From positions 1-34,412 of the forward strand of contig NZ_VDMJ01000012.1 in assembly GCF_006335115.1 (NCBI RefSeq): 34,412 bases of DNA, in the 5' to 3' direction. The DNA is from Streptomyces sp. NP160. Its GTDB lineage: Bacteria; Actinomycetota; Actinomycetes; Actinomycetales; Quadrisphaeraceae. Both the position numbers and the translations under genes were made by a program. Of the stretch, positions 8,479 through 16,408 are shown piece by piece. The notes beneath the pieces were generated by a model. The model had not been told where the DNA came from and did not search any database. It was given only the letters and a program-made list of their open reading frames with translations. Within the stretch, counting starts at the first letter, position 1, and every line of letters starts with the position of its first letter.

Positions 8479-9156
8479 TCACGCGCGGTGAGCCCCTCTT
8501 CCGCGCGATCGACCTGCGGCGACGCCCTCCGACCGGGTCCGCGCCCGAGCGCGCAGGACCTCCACCACCACCGGCAGCACCGACACCAGCACGATGAGGA
8601 TGAGGATGACCTCGATGTTGTCCCGCACGAAGGCGACGCCGCCCAGCAGGTACCCCAGAGTGGTGACGCCGGCGCCCCACAGCACGCCCCCGGCCACGTT
8701 CCACGCGACGAAGTGGCGGTAGTCCATCCGCCCGACACCGGCGACGACGGGGACGAAGGTCCGCACCACGGGCACGAAGCGGGCCAGCAGCACCGCGCGC
8801 CCCCCGTACTTCTCGAAGAAGGCGAACGCGTCGTCCACGTACTGGGGCTTGAAGAAGCGCGCGTCCTGACGCTTGAAGACCGCGGGCCCGAGCCGCCGCC
8901 CGATGAGGTAGCCGCACTGGTCCCCCAGCACCGCCGCCAGCGGGACGAGCACCAGGGCCAGCCAGAGCGGCACGTGCAGCACGCCGGTCGCGATGAGCAG
9001 ACCGGCGGTGAACAGCAGCGAGTCGCCCGGGAGGAAGAAGCCGACCAGCAGGCCGGACTCCACGAAGACGATCGCGAGGATGCCGATGAAGCCCAGCGTC
9101 CGGATCAGCGTGTCGGGGTCCAGCCACGACGGGCCGAGCGCGAGGACGGGTGTCAC
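8479..9156 (-). CDS. DedA family membrane protein
   Basis: 225 aa from GTG 9156. Signature sequences of DedA/VTT-domain proteins are present: VFVESGLLVGFFLPGDSLLF, GDQCGYLIGRRLG, and the RFVPVVRTFVPVVAG motif with its conserved Arg residues and prolines, which form re-entrant loops. Several strongly hydrophobic helices follow, with a basic C-terminal tail. Members act as lipid scramblases/flippases, for example in undecaprenyl-phosphate recycling, and influence envelope stability; which lipid is handled here is unknown. The frame extends to an ATG at 9216, but TAGCCT sits exactly 7 nt before GTG 9156, suggesting a leaderless mRNA from that codon. It is divergent from the NlpC/P60 gene. Confidence 0.93.
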   Translation of the reverse strand: MTPVLALGPSWLDPDTLIRTLGFIGILAIVFVESGLLVGFFLPGDSLLFTAGLLIATGVLHVPLWLALVLVPLAAVLGDQCGYLIGRRLGPAVFKRQDARFFKPQYVDDAFAFFEKYGGRAVLLARFVPVVRTFVPVVAGVGRMDYRHFVAWNVAGGVLWGAGVTTLGYLLGGVAFVRDNIEVILILIVLVSVLPVVVEVLRARARTRSEGVAAGRSRGRGAHRA

Positions 9157-9163
9157 GGCGCCC

Positions 9164-9169
9164 AGGCTA
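9164..9169 (-). promoter_or_regulatory. -10 box TAGCCT for a leaderless DedA transcript
   Basis: TAGCCT (TANNNT type) ends 7 nt before GTG 9156 on the minus strand. The same spacing occurs before other genes in this window, implying transcription starting at the start codon. No clear -35 is seen. Confidence 0.5.
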
Positions 9170-9350
9170 GGGGCCGCTGACGTGCCCACGAGCCGCTTCG
9201 GGGACAGCGCACCCACCTGGACCGCTCCGGACCGCTCCGGACCGGCGGAGGCGCTGGCGGGGGCACTGGCGGGGCTCGGTGTCCGCTGTGCCCTCCGGTG
9301 GGAAGTTCCTGGGGATCTGCGATTCGCCAGACGGTGACGAGACGATCACC

Positions 9351-9356
9351 TAGCGT
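9351..9356 (+). promoter_or_regulatory. -10 box TAGCGT for a leaderless NlpC/P60 transcript
   Basis: TAGCGT followed by 7 nt and GTG 9364; no Shine-Dalgarno lies between. Same layout as at DedA and the XRE regulator. Confidence 0.5.
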
Positions 9357-9363
9357 CGCAGCC

Positions 9364-10134
9364 GTGGCTCGAACTGCACGGCACCGCGCACCGGTGCGCC
9401 CCCTCGTCGACGTCAGCGCCGTGACCCGTGCCGTGGTCACCACCGGAGCGCTGGCGGCCGTCCCCGTCGTCGCGACGGCGGGCGCCGCGTCCGCTCACGT
9501 CCCCGGGACCTCGCACAGCGGCACCCCCGCGGTGAAGGCGGCGGCGCACCTGTCGGTGGCGGCCTCCCCGGTGCCCGCCAACGGCGCGCTGGGCGGCGGC
9601 TCGGTGACCGTCCGTGCGGGCGACACCGTCTCGAAGATCGCGCGGGCGGCGGGGGTCAGCACCCAGGCGGTGCTCGCCGCCAACGGCCTGGCGTGGAGCT
9701 CCACCATCTACCCCGGCCAGGTCCTGTCCCTGCCCACCGGCGGCGCGGCCGCCCCGGCCCCCGCTGCGGCGGCGGCTCCCGCGCCCCGGGAGGCCAGCGC
9801 CGGCGAGACCGCCGTGGCCGAGGCCAAGAAGCACGTGGGGCTCGCCTACCGGTTCGGCGGCACCAGTCCCACCAGCGGCTTCGACTGCTCCGGCCTGGTG
9901 CAGTACGCCTACGCCAAGGTCGGGGTGGCCCTGCCCCGGACCTCCGCCGCGATGCGCACGGCGGGCTACGCCGTCTCCGAGCCGCGCGTCGGTGACCTGG
10001 TGCTCTTCAACAGCTACGGGCACGTGGCCATGTACGCCGGCGACGGCAAGATCATCGACTCGCCGCGCACCGGCGAGAGCGTCTCGGTCCGCGCGCTGTG
10101 GACCGACGACGTGCAGTTCCGACGCGTCGCCTGA
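9364..10134 (+). CDS. Secreted LysM-NlpC/P60 cell-wall peptidase
   Basis: 256 aa from GTG 9364. Residues about 20-45 form a signal-peptide-like hydrophobic stretch ending in GAASA. A LysM domain (about 80-124; VTVRAGDTVSKIARAAGVST, then IYPGQVLSLP) should bind peptidoglycan. An Ala/Pro linker leads to the NlpC/P60 domain (about 146-256) with catalytic Cys175 in FDCSGLVQYAY and His220 in GHVAMYAG. The third polar position is Asp232 (KIIDSPRTG), where many relatives have His or another polar residue. Family enzymes cut gamma-D-Glu-diaminopimelate bonds in stem peptides and act in cell separation. It converges on the chemoreceptor gene. Confidence 0.93.
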   Translation: MARTARHRAPVRPLVDVSAVTRAVVTTGALAAVPVVATAGAASAHVPGTSHSGTPAVKAAAHLSVAASPVPANGALGGGSVTVRAGDTVSKIARAAGVSTQAVLAANGLAWSSTIYPGQVLSLPTGGAAAPAPAAAAAPAPREASAGETAVAEAKKHVGLAYRFGGTSPTSGFDCSGLVQYAYAKVGVALPRTSAAMRTAGYAVSEPRVGDLVLFNSYGHVAMYAGDGKIIDSPRTGESVSVRALWTDDVQFRRVA

Positions 10135-10179
10135 CCGGGGCGAGAGCGCCGTCGGACCTGCCGCGAACGGCGTCGACCG

Positions 10180-11763
10180 CTAGAACCGGAAGGCTGCCAC
10201 CTCGCGGCGCATCGCCGCGGCACGCCCGGCCAGGTCGTCCACGGCCGCCCGGGCCTCGCCGAGCGCGTCGCTCGTGGCCGCGGCCGTGCCCGACATCGTG
10301 GACGCGGTCGCGGCGATCGTGCTCGCACCACCCGCGGCCTCGCCGGCTGAGCGCGACATCTCCTGGGTGGTCGCCGTCTGCTCCTCCACCGCCGCGGCGA
10401 TGGTGCTCTGGTGCGCCGAGATCTCGGCGATGACGCCGGAGATGCCGGCGATGGCCTCCGCGGCCCCGGAGGCGCCCTGCTGGATGGTCTCCACGCGGCG
10501 CGCGACGTCCTCGGTGGCGGACGCGGTCTCGCGCGCCAGCTCCTTGACCTCGGCGGCCACCACGGCGAAGCCCTTGCCGGCCTCCCCGGCGCGCGCGGCC
10601 TCGATGGTGGCGTTGAGCGCCAGCAGGTTGGTCTGCTCGGCGATGCTCGTGATGACCTTGACGACGTCGCCGATCTCCCGGCTCGCCTCGCCCAGGCCCG
10701 TCACCGTCTGCGTGGCGGTGGTGGCGGCGTCCACAGCGGTGCCGGCCACGCGGGTGGCCTCCTCGGTGGACCTGGCGATCTCCCGGATCGCGTCGCCCAT
10801 CTCGCCGGCGCCCGCGGCGACGGTCTGCACGCCCGCTGAGACCTCCTCCACCGCCCCGGCCACCGCGCGGGACTGCGCGCTGGTCTCCTCGGAGGTGGCC
10901 GCGATCTGGGACGTGGTGGCGCGCAGCTGCTCGGAGGCGCTGGCCACGGCGTCGGACTGCGCCACCACACCGGACAGGACCCGGCGCAGGGACACCAGCG
11001 CGCGGTCCAGGGCGGCGGCGGTGACACCCAGCTCGTCGCGGCGCTGGAGGTCGCAGCTGCTCGTGAGGTCGCCCTCGGCCAGTGCGGTGACGACCTCGGT
11101 GACCCGTCGCAGGGGCCGTGTGACGGAGCGCGTCACCGCGAGACCGAGGACGACGAGCACGAGCAGGCCGACGAGGCCCGTGGCGCTCAGCGAGACCGCG
11201 GCGGAGCGGCGTTCGGCGGCGACACCGGCCCTCGCGGCGGCGACCCGCTCCTCGACGGCCTCGCCGACGGAGGGCATGGAGTCCTCGAGGGTGGAGAACG
11301 CCTCCTGGAAGTCGCCGTAGCCGGCCAGGGCGGCCTGCGGGTCGCGCACGGCGACCTGCGAGGCGGAGGCGGCCGCGGACAGGTAGGCGTCGACGTCGGG
11401 CTGCACGCGGTCGAGCGCGGCGGTGACGCCGTCGCCGAGGTCCTCGGCGCGGACGGCGGCCAGCGCCCCGGTGAGGGTCTCCTGGTGCTCCGCCATCTCC
11501 CGCGCCGCGTCGGTGCGCTCGCCGGGATCGGCGGAGACGACCATGCGGAGCAGGTCGCCGCGCACCGCGTCGTGCATCATGTCGGCGCGCAGGGCCTGCT
11601 GGGTGGCGCTGTTGCTGGCGGCGAGCTGGTCGACCTTCGCGCCCACGTCCGCCAGCGCCACGGCCGCGAGGCCCCCCATCGCCAGGGTGGCAGCTCCCCC
11701 GACCGCGACCAGCGCGCTCAGCTTGGTGCCCAGGCGGAGGTCCGCCCACCTCGTCCTCGCCAC
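10180..11763 (-). CDS. Methyl-accepting chemotaxis protein
   Basis: 527 aa from GTG 11763, with GAGGGGG about 8 nt upstream as ribosome site. TM1 is about 13-38; an extracytoplasmic helical region of about 150 residues (four-helix-bundle-like sensor) follows; TM2 is about 191-211 (SATGLVGLLVLVVLGLAV); HAMP about 212-265 (TRPLRRVTEVVTALAEGDL). The cytoplasmic coiled coil carries the highly conserved hairpin tip (IAEQTNLLALNATIEAARAG, about 373-392, then GKGFAVVAAEVKELA). It should signal to CheA/CheW, none of which lie in the window. The ligand is unknown. Presence of an MCP suggests a motile organism. Confidence 0.95.
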   Translation of the reverse strand: MARTRWADLRLGTKLSALVAVGGAATLAMGGLAAVALADVGAKVDQLAASNSATQQALRADMMHDAVRGDLLRMVVSADPGERTDAAREMAEHQETLTGALAAVRAEDLGDGVTAALDRVQPDVDAYLSAAASASQVAVRDPQAALAGYGDFQEAFSTLEDSMPSVGEAVEERVAAARAGVAAERRSAAVSLSATGLVGLLVLVVLGLAVTRSVTRPLRRVTEVVTALAEGDLTSSCDLQRRDELGVTAAALDRALVSLRRVLSGVVAQSDAVASASEQLRATTSQIAATSEETSAQSRAVAGAVEEVSAGVQTVAAGAGEMGDAIREIARSTEEATRVAGTAVDAATTATQTVTGLGEASREIGDVVKVITSIAEQTNLLALNATIEAARAGEAGKGFAVVAAEVKELARETASATEDVARRVETIQQGASGAAEAIAGISGVIAEISAHQSTIAAAVEEQTATTQEMSRSAGEAAGGASTIAATASTMSGTAAATSDALGEARAAVDDLAGRAAAMRREVAAFRF

Positions 11764-11850
11764 GTCCGTGCCCCCTCGACACCGGGCGCGCTCTGCACCC
11801 GTCCTGAGGGTCATCGGGACGTCCGGCGTCCGCCTTGAGGCGGACACCCC

Positions 11851-13041
11851 TCAGGCGGTCGGGTTCCCCCAGCGCAGGCTGGTGTACGCCTTCTCGGACT
11901 CCGGCATGCGCGTCTGCGGGCTGATGATGAGGAACTTGCCGTCGGAGCCCTGCATGTCCACGTTGAACTGGACCTCGTAGAGGACCTCGCCCGCACCGGT
12001 GCCACCGTTGCGGGAGAAGAACTCGTGCATCTTCTGCACGAAGACCGGGTGGTCGCCCTCGTCGGCGTTGCCGGACCACTCCGAGACGGCCAGCGGCAGG
12101 CCGACCTCCTTGGCGAAGTCGAGGTGCCCCTGCAGGCCCTTGGGACCGCCGAACGGGTCCTCGAGCACCATGGCGGCGTCCCACTCCTCGGCGGTGTCGA
12201 TGGCCGGGAACTGGTTGTAGTAGTCGACGCCCATGACGTCCACCTGGCCGTCGCCGGGGTACAGGTCGCGCCAGTCGTAACCGCTCTGCACCGACTCGCG
12301 GTTGAAGCAGAGCACGAGCTTGGAGGCGGGGAAGACCTCCTGCTGGAGGGCGCGGTAGCGGCCCCAGGCCGTCTTGAAGTCGTCGACGTCGTCGGAGACG
12401 ACCTTCCAGCGGTACCAGTTCCCGTTCATCTCGTGCGCGAACCTGACGTAGCAGGTCGACTGCCGACCGCCCCAGATGTCGCGCAGGCGCGTGAGCGACT
12501 CCCGCCAGCGGTCGTCGTAGGCGCCCGCGGCCGCCTCGGCCCAGGTCTCACCCTCGTCGTCCATGTCGATCGCGCCGAGGGAGACGTCCAGGGGCTTGTC
12601 CCAGCCGTCGAACTCCTCGCCCGGCTGCAGCGTGTACAGCTCGAGCATGGCCGTGTTGTTGTCGAACCAGGTGGCCGAGACGGCGACGTCGCTGCCGCGG
12701 GCGGCGGCGTAGGAGCCGTCGGCCACGCCCTCCCCCGAGGCGCCGGAGATCCACTGGCGGGGCACGAAGGGCGTTGACGCCTCCGGAGACGCAGAGGGGG
12801 CGGCGGTGCCGCCACCGCCCGGTGCGTCCGTGCCCTCCCCGGTCCGCAGGGCCAGCCAGGACGCGAGACCGCCGGCCGCCACCACGCCGACGCCGGTGCC
12901 GATCACGGCGCGGCGGGACGGCCCGCGGCGCCCCGCTGCGGCGGCCTGCGGACCTCCGGCGCGGTGCTCCGGTCCCGGCTCCCTGACCTGGGACGACGCC
13001 CGGCTGCCCGGTCCCTGCGGTGCTGACGGCTGATCGGCCAT
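11851..13041 (-). CDS. Exported glycoside hydrolase family 26 protein (beta-mannanase-like)
   Basis: 396 aa, ATG 13041 preceded by GAGGGGGGTCACCG. A Gly/Pro-rich cytoplasmic leader is followed by PSRRAVIGTGVGVVAAGGLA (about 41-60), a twin-arginine-like export signal or membrane anchor, then a low-complexity linker. The catalytic domain (about 95-396) has RFAHEMNGNWYRW with acid/base Glu204 and PLAVSEWSG with nucleophile Glu321, the arrangement of GH26. Family members hydrolyse beta-1,4-mannans or mixed-linkage beta-1,3-1,4-glucans; specificity is not decided here. DVMGVDYYNQFPA is typical of actinobacterial secreted GH26 proteins. It lies 87 bases upstream of the chemoreceptor gene on the same strand. 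Confidence 0.88.
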   Translation of the reverse strand: MADQPSAPQGPGSRASSQVREPGPEHRAGGPQAAAAGRRGPSRRAVIGTGVGVVAAGGLASWLALRTGEGTDAPGGGGTAAPSASPEASTPFVPRQWISGASGEGVADGSYAAARGSDVAVSATWFDNNTAMLELYTLQPGEEFDGWDKPLDVSLGAIDMDDEGETWAEAAAGAYDDRWRESLTRLRDIWGGRQSTCYVRFAHEMNGNWYRWKVVSDDVDDFKTAWGRYRALQQEVFPASKLVLCFNRESVQSGYDWRDLYPGDGQVDVMGVDYYNQFPAIDTAEEWDAAMVLEDPFGGPKGLQGHLDFAKEVGLPLAVSEWSGNADEGDHPVFVQKMHEFFSRNGGTGAGEVLYEVQFNVDMQGSDGKFLIISPQTRMPESEKAYTSLRWGNPTA

Positions 13042-13107
13042 CGGTGACCCCCCTCGGATCGTGGGATCAGGTGACCACACGGACCTGGGAGCGGCAACGC
13101 CGCAGGT

Positions 13108-13120
13108 GGGGGTCACCCCC
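13108..13120. promoter_or_regulatory. Perfect 13-bp palindrome upstream of the GH26 gene
   Basis: GGGGGT-C-ACCCCC lies 67 bases before the GH26 start, in a gap that must hold its promoter. It could be an operator; no binding protein is known. Confidence 0.3.
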
Positions 13121-13170
13121 GCACGGGCGATGCCGAGCCACCCCCGCGGCCCGGCGGGGTGCGCTCCGGC

Positions 13171-13212
13171 TCAGACGTTGAAGCGGAACTCCTGGAGGCG
13201 GTGCTCAGCAGG
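13171..13212 (-). other. Possible attachment site: orphan C-terminal coding fragment
   Basis: Immediately after the integrase stop, the same frame reads PAEHRLQEFRFNV and then TGA (13171-13173). It reads like the end of a normal protein and has no start of its own. Tyrosine integrases often insert at gene 3' ends with the att site beside int, so this may be the fragment left at one element end. No second copy was found in the window, so it is unproven. Confidence 0.4.
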
Positions 13213-14337
13213 CTACTTGTAGCCCTTGGTCCGCAGGGAGTCCGCGTGAGCGTGAACGGGCACCTCGCGGACAGTGTCGAGCAGGGCCTTGGCGGCCGCA
13301 CGGGTCCGGTCCTCGGCGCTCGGCCAGAGGTGACTGTACGTATCCAGAGTGACCTTGGCGCTCTGATGCCCCAGGGCGCGCTGGACCGCGACCACGTCGA
13401 TGCCCTGGGCGATGAGACCGCTGGCGAAGAAGTGCCTGAGGTCGTGCAGCCTCAGGCCGGTGACGCCCGCTACGGCGCAGGCGCGCCTCCAGCGGTGCCC
13501 TCCCGTGTTCGCGTGGAGCGGCTCTCCTCCAGGCGCCACGAGCACCCACCGAGCGGGGCGGTCACCGCGTCGGTGGGCGGACACGTAGGCGGCGACTTCA
13601 GCGAGCAGCTCTTCCGGCACGTAGACGTCTCGCTCGGAGCCGAACTTGGGAGGGGACTCCTCAACGCCTCCGCCGTTGACGCGCTGCAACTGCCTCCGGA
13701 TCTTGATCACGCGCTTGAGGAAGTCAACGTCTCCCACCTGCAGCCCGTAGAGCTCGCCGGCTCGAAGCCCCGCGAACGCGGCAAGCAGCACCATGACCCG
13801 AGTCATCGGGTCCGCCGCGGAGAGGATCGCTGCGACCTCCTCCGGCTCGGGCAGCCGCATGGCCACCTCGGCCCGGCGGCGTCGCGGCAGCTTGAGGTTC
13901 TGCATCGGATCCAGCGCGAGATGCCTGTCTCTCATGGCAGCGCGCACGACGCTGTGAACATTGTTGACTCGCGTGCGCACGGTCCCCGGCATGAGTCCTC
14001 GCGACGACATCGACTTGACCCACTGCTCCGCGTGCGACAGCCGGACGCGCGACAGCTGGACCGTGGTGAACGTGCAGTCGGTCATGGCGAGGTCCATGGC
14101 CCTCCGCGTTCCCGACGCCCAGTCTTGCCGCTCTGCCCACTCGGCGTAGAAGGCAGCGAGCGTGACCCGGCCCTTGGCCGGGTCGACGTACGCACCCGTC
14201 ATCACCTGGGTCGTGACCTCGTCGAGCCAGCGCTTGGCGTCGACCTGACGCGAGAAGTGTCGCGAGTGCTCCTTGCCGTGCTCGTCGCGGTAACGCGCAC
14301 GCCATGTGCCGTCCGGTCTCTTCGCGATGCTCGCCAT
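13213..14337 (-). CDS. Tyrosine-type site-specific integrase
   Basis: 374 aa, ATG 14337. N-terminal MASIAKRPDGTWRARYRDEH is the arm-type DNA-binding domain (AP2-like) of phage and integrative-element integrases; a SAM-like core-binding domain covers about 58-150. The catalytic domain has Arg192 (AFAGLRAGELYGL), Lys231, His298 and Arg301 (LHDLRHFFASGL), His324 (ALGHQS) and nucleophile Tyr334 (LDTYSHLW), so all active-site residues are present and the gene appears intact. Neighbouring sequence to the right is visibly lower in GC than the chromosome. It is paired with an excisionase-like gene 250 bases upstream on the same strand. Confidence 0.96.
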   Translation of the reverse strand: MASIAKRPDGTWRARYRDEHGKEHSRHFSRQVDAKRWLDEVTTQVMTGAYVDPAKGRVTLAAFYAEWAERQDWASGTRRAMDLAMTDCTFTTVQLSRVRLSHAEQWVKSMSSRGLMPGTVRTRVNNVHSVVRAAMRDRHLALDPMQNLKLPRRRRAEVAMRLPEPEEVAAILSAADPMTRVMVLLAAFAGLRAGELYGLQVGDVDFLKRVIKIRRQLQRVNGGGVEESPPKFGSERDVYVPEELLAEVAAYVSAHRRGDRPARWVLVAPGGEPLHANTGGHRWRRACAVAGVTGLRLHDLRHFFASGLIAQGIDVVAVQRALGHQSAKVTLDTYSHLWPSAEDRTRAAAKALLDTVREVPVHAHADSLRTKGYK

Positions 14338-14587
14338 GCTCAGCCTTGAGCGGTGGTGAGCCGAGGCGACCTGGCCAGGTTCGGCGTCAGCGCAATGTGC
14401 GCGTCCGTTGTCGATCGAGAAGTTGGCTGCCAGGGCAACGCTGACGCCGATTCGCGCCTCGCCGCAACAGATGCATCGCGCTCCACCAACCGCCATTCGA
14501 GTGAGAGAGAGGACATGCCCCTAGCCTCAAGCCCAGCCCTCTCGAAAGCAGCGACCGCTGTCGATTCTGTGGACAGCGAACGGGTTG
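14338..14587. other. Non-coding stretch between integrase and excisionase-like gene
   Basis: No supported gene. Overlapping frames are open on both strands but their products are Ser/Arg/Ala-rich and their codons lack the third-position GC bias of real genes here. GC is lower than in flanking genes, consistent with mobile-element DNA. An imperfect palindrome GCTCAAGGCTGAGC abuts the integrase start. Confidence 0.5.
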
Positions 14588-14863
14588 TCAGTCGGCTGTG
14601 TGCAGACCGCCTGCAGGGCGGCCACGAGCACCTCTGCGAGGTGCGACTGAGAGGCCGAGCGGTGTCCGTTCCAGACGCCCCGGTGGGCTCGCCACCTCCT
14701 CTTGAACAAGGAGCCAGGCGAGCACCGCTTCCCGGCGGTAGAGGACCCGCCGGCCGACCTTGGCGCTCGGCGGCCCCGTGCCGATGTGGCGCCAATACCT
14801 CACCGTCGACTCTGGGGCGCGGAGCAGTTCAGCCACTTCTCGCGTCAAGAGGTAGTCACTCAT
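14588..14863 (-). CDS. Excisionase-like HTH DNA-binding protein
   Basis: 91 aa, ATG 14863. Residues about 3-52 (YLLTREVAELLRAPESTVRY, then WRHIGTGPPSAKVGRRVLYR and REAVLAWL) form the MerR-like winged HTH of the excisionase/AlpA group (HTH_17). The last roughly 40 residues are Arg/Gly/Pro-rich and match nothing recognised, so the functional part is the N-terminus. Such proteins help the integrase in excision or regulate element genes. Its position upstream of the integrase and on the same strand supports this role. Confidence 0.8.
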   Translation of the reverse strand: MSDYLLTREVAELLRAPESTVRYWRHIGTGPPSAKVGRRVLYRREAVLAWLLVQEEVASPPGRLERTPLGLSVAPRRGARGRPAGGLHTAD

Positions 14864-15628
14864 CGATGTCCGCAGTCGCCTGCGGCCCCAGGCTTGAGCA
14901 CCCCTGGTCTATTGGCATGAGCTCCGCCTTCCTGAACGGTGAGGCGTGCGTCGAACAGCCGCCTGATCACACATGGCAGTGGACACCGGTTGCCCTCTCG
15001 CTCGTCGGAGGCGTCCGAGCAGACACCAGGCCCACCGCTCTCCGGGTCACCTGGAAGGCGGCCATCAAAGCCTGCAGCGCAACCGGACACGACGCGCTTC
15101 GTCATCTCCCGGCGCCACGAGGAGCACCGAGCACCTCCCGAGGGGGGCAGCAGTCCGCTGTCCGTAGAGCGGCGCGGGCGGACGCCCCGGGCGACGACCG
15201 GCCGTGCCACCGACCGCTCGGCCTCACGGCCTCGTCCCCCGTCCGCCACCCGACCGCGCCGGTCGGGCTGTCGCAGGCAACCGGAGTGGTCACCACTCCG
15301 TATATCTTGCTCCGCCTCCCCCCGCTGCTTTCAGCGTGGCCGGGGCGCGGCGCCCGCTCCGCGTCTCGTAGGGCGCCCCCTGACCGGACCGTTCATCGCA
15401 CAGGGCAAATGAGACAAGGGCCCGGTCCCCGAAATCCCAAGCAGCGAAACAGCCGACGGTGACGTAGCAGAGCGTCAGGTGGTCTCGCTGCGGCCGGGCC
15501 ACGAGGTTCGAGGCGGCGCATCGGGCCTTGAGACGGACGTTCGGTGAGCGGTCGTCATCGAGACCTGCACCGAGGCACAGTCTTGCGTCGGACATGGCTG
15601 CTGCCCCCACAGCGAGACGCAGGATGCT
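14864..15628. other. Gene-poor stretch of about 765 bases
   Basis: No gene I can support. A 101-codon minus-strand frame (15290-15595) and long plus-strand frames exist but lack the codon bias and any recognisable domain. GC is lower than in flanking genes. The region contains a 19-bp palindrome at 15282-15300 next to TATAT, and the presumed promoter of the two-component operon near its right end, including GTGAGCGGTCG at 15544-15554, which matches the proposed response-regulator half-site at 9 of 11 positions. Confidence 0.5.
15282..15300. promoter_or_regulatory. 19-bp near-perfect palindrome (operator-like)
   Basis: CGGAGTGG-TCA-CCACTCCG, 8-bp arms with a 3-bp centre, directly followed by TATATCTTG. 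A dimeric repressor site is the obvious reading, but no adjacent gene start uses it. Confidence 0.4.
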
Positions 15629-16408
15629 GTGGCCGTGGACCGACCGGGCACCCCGCCGCAGACCGCCGCCCCCATCCCACGCGGTGAGACGCCGCTGCGC
15701 CCCGACGGCACCTCGGTGCGGGTCCTGGTGGTCGATGACGAGCCGGACCTGGCCGACGTGCTGTCCACGGTGCTGCGCGGTGAGGGCTTCGAGTGCCGCG
15801 TCGCCCACTCCGGCAGCGCCGCGGTGCGCGAGGCGGAAGCCTTCGCGCCAGACGCCGTCGTCCTTGACGTGATGCTGCCCGACCTGGACGGCTTCGCCGT
15901 CCTCGAGCGGTTGCGGCGGGCCGACCCCGCGGTGGCCGTGCTGTTCCTGACGGCTAGGTCGGCCCTGGAGGACCGGGTCACCGGCATCCGACTGGGTGGG
16001 GACGACTACCTCACCAAGCCCTTCCACCTGGAGGAGGTGGTGGTGCGCCTGCGTGGCCTGCTGCGTCGCACCTCCAGCCCGGCCGCTACGGCGGGCGCTG
16101 CACCGGGGCGCCAGCTGGTCTTCGAGGACCTGCGCCTGGACGAGGACACCCGCGAGGTGCACCGCGGGCCCGACCGCATCGAGCTGACCGCCACGGAGTT
16201 CGAGCTGCTCCGGCTGCTGGCACGCACCCCGCGCAAGGTGCTGTCCAAGCAGACGATCCTCGCCGAGGTCTGGCAGCAGGACCTGGGCCGCGACGCCCAC
16301 GTGGTGGAGCTGTACATCAGCTACCTGCGACGCAAGGTCGACGCCGGACGCACCCCGCTCATCCACACCGTGCGCGGTGTCGGCTACGTGCTGCGGACAC
16401 CCGCATGA
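15629..16408 (+). CDS. OmpR/PhoB-family response regulator
   Basis: 259 aa from GTG 15629 (GTG 15635 is an alternative). The receiver domain (about 29-140) has the acidic pair in VVDDEPD, phospho-acceptor Asp80 (VVLDVMLPDLDGF), a conserved Thr in FLTAR, and Lys130 (DYLTKPF). The winged-helix output domain (about 165-257) has LTATEFELLRLLA, RKVLSKQTILAEVW, and VELYISYLRRKVD with HTVRGVGYVLR, as in PhoB-type DNA-binding proteins. A non-conserved stretch of about 28 residues precedes the receiver. It overlaps the kinase gene by 4 bases. Proposed targets are the 11-bp direct repeats upstream of the PepSY-type gene and the flavin operon. Confidence 0.96.
   Translation: MAVDRPGTPPQTAAPIPRGETPLRPDGTSVRVLVVDDEPDLADVLSTVLRGEGFECRVAHSGSAAVREAEAFAPDAVVLDVMLPDLDGFAVLERLRRADPAVAVLFLTARSALEDRVTGIRLGGDDYLTKPFHLEEVVVRLRGLLRRTSSPAATAGAAPGRQLVFEDLRLDEDTREVHRGPDRIELTATEFELLRLLARTPRKVLSKQTILAEVWQQDLGRDAHVVELYISYLRRKVDAGRTPLIHTVRGVGYVLRTPA

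Noticed and set aside
10148-10172. Terminator between the NlpC/P60 and chemoreceptor stops
   Set aside because: Only a 6-bp stem with a 14-nt loop and no T-run; too weak to call.
14353-15462. Long plus-strand ORF opposite the excisionase-like gene
   Set aside because: Composition is Arg/Ser/Pro-rich without hydrophobic core pattern; it overlaps the supported HTH gene on the other strand.
15290-15595. Minus-strand 101-codon ORF in the gene-poor stretch
   Set aside because: No recognisable domain, several Cys, third-position GC far below that of real genes here, no ribosome site; its stop falls in a palindrome.
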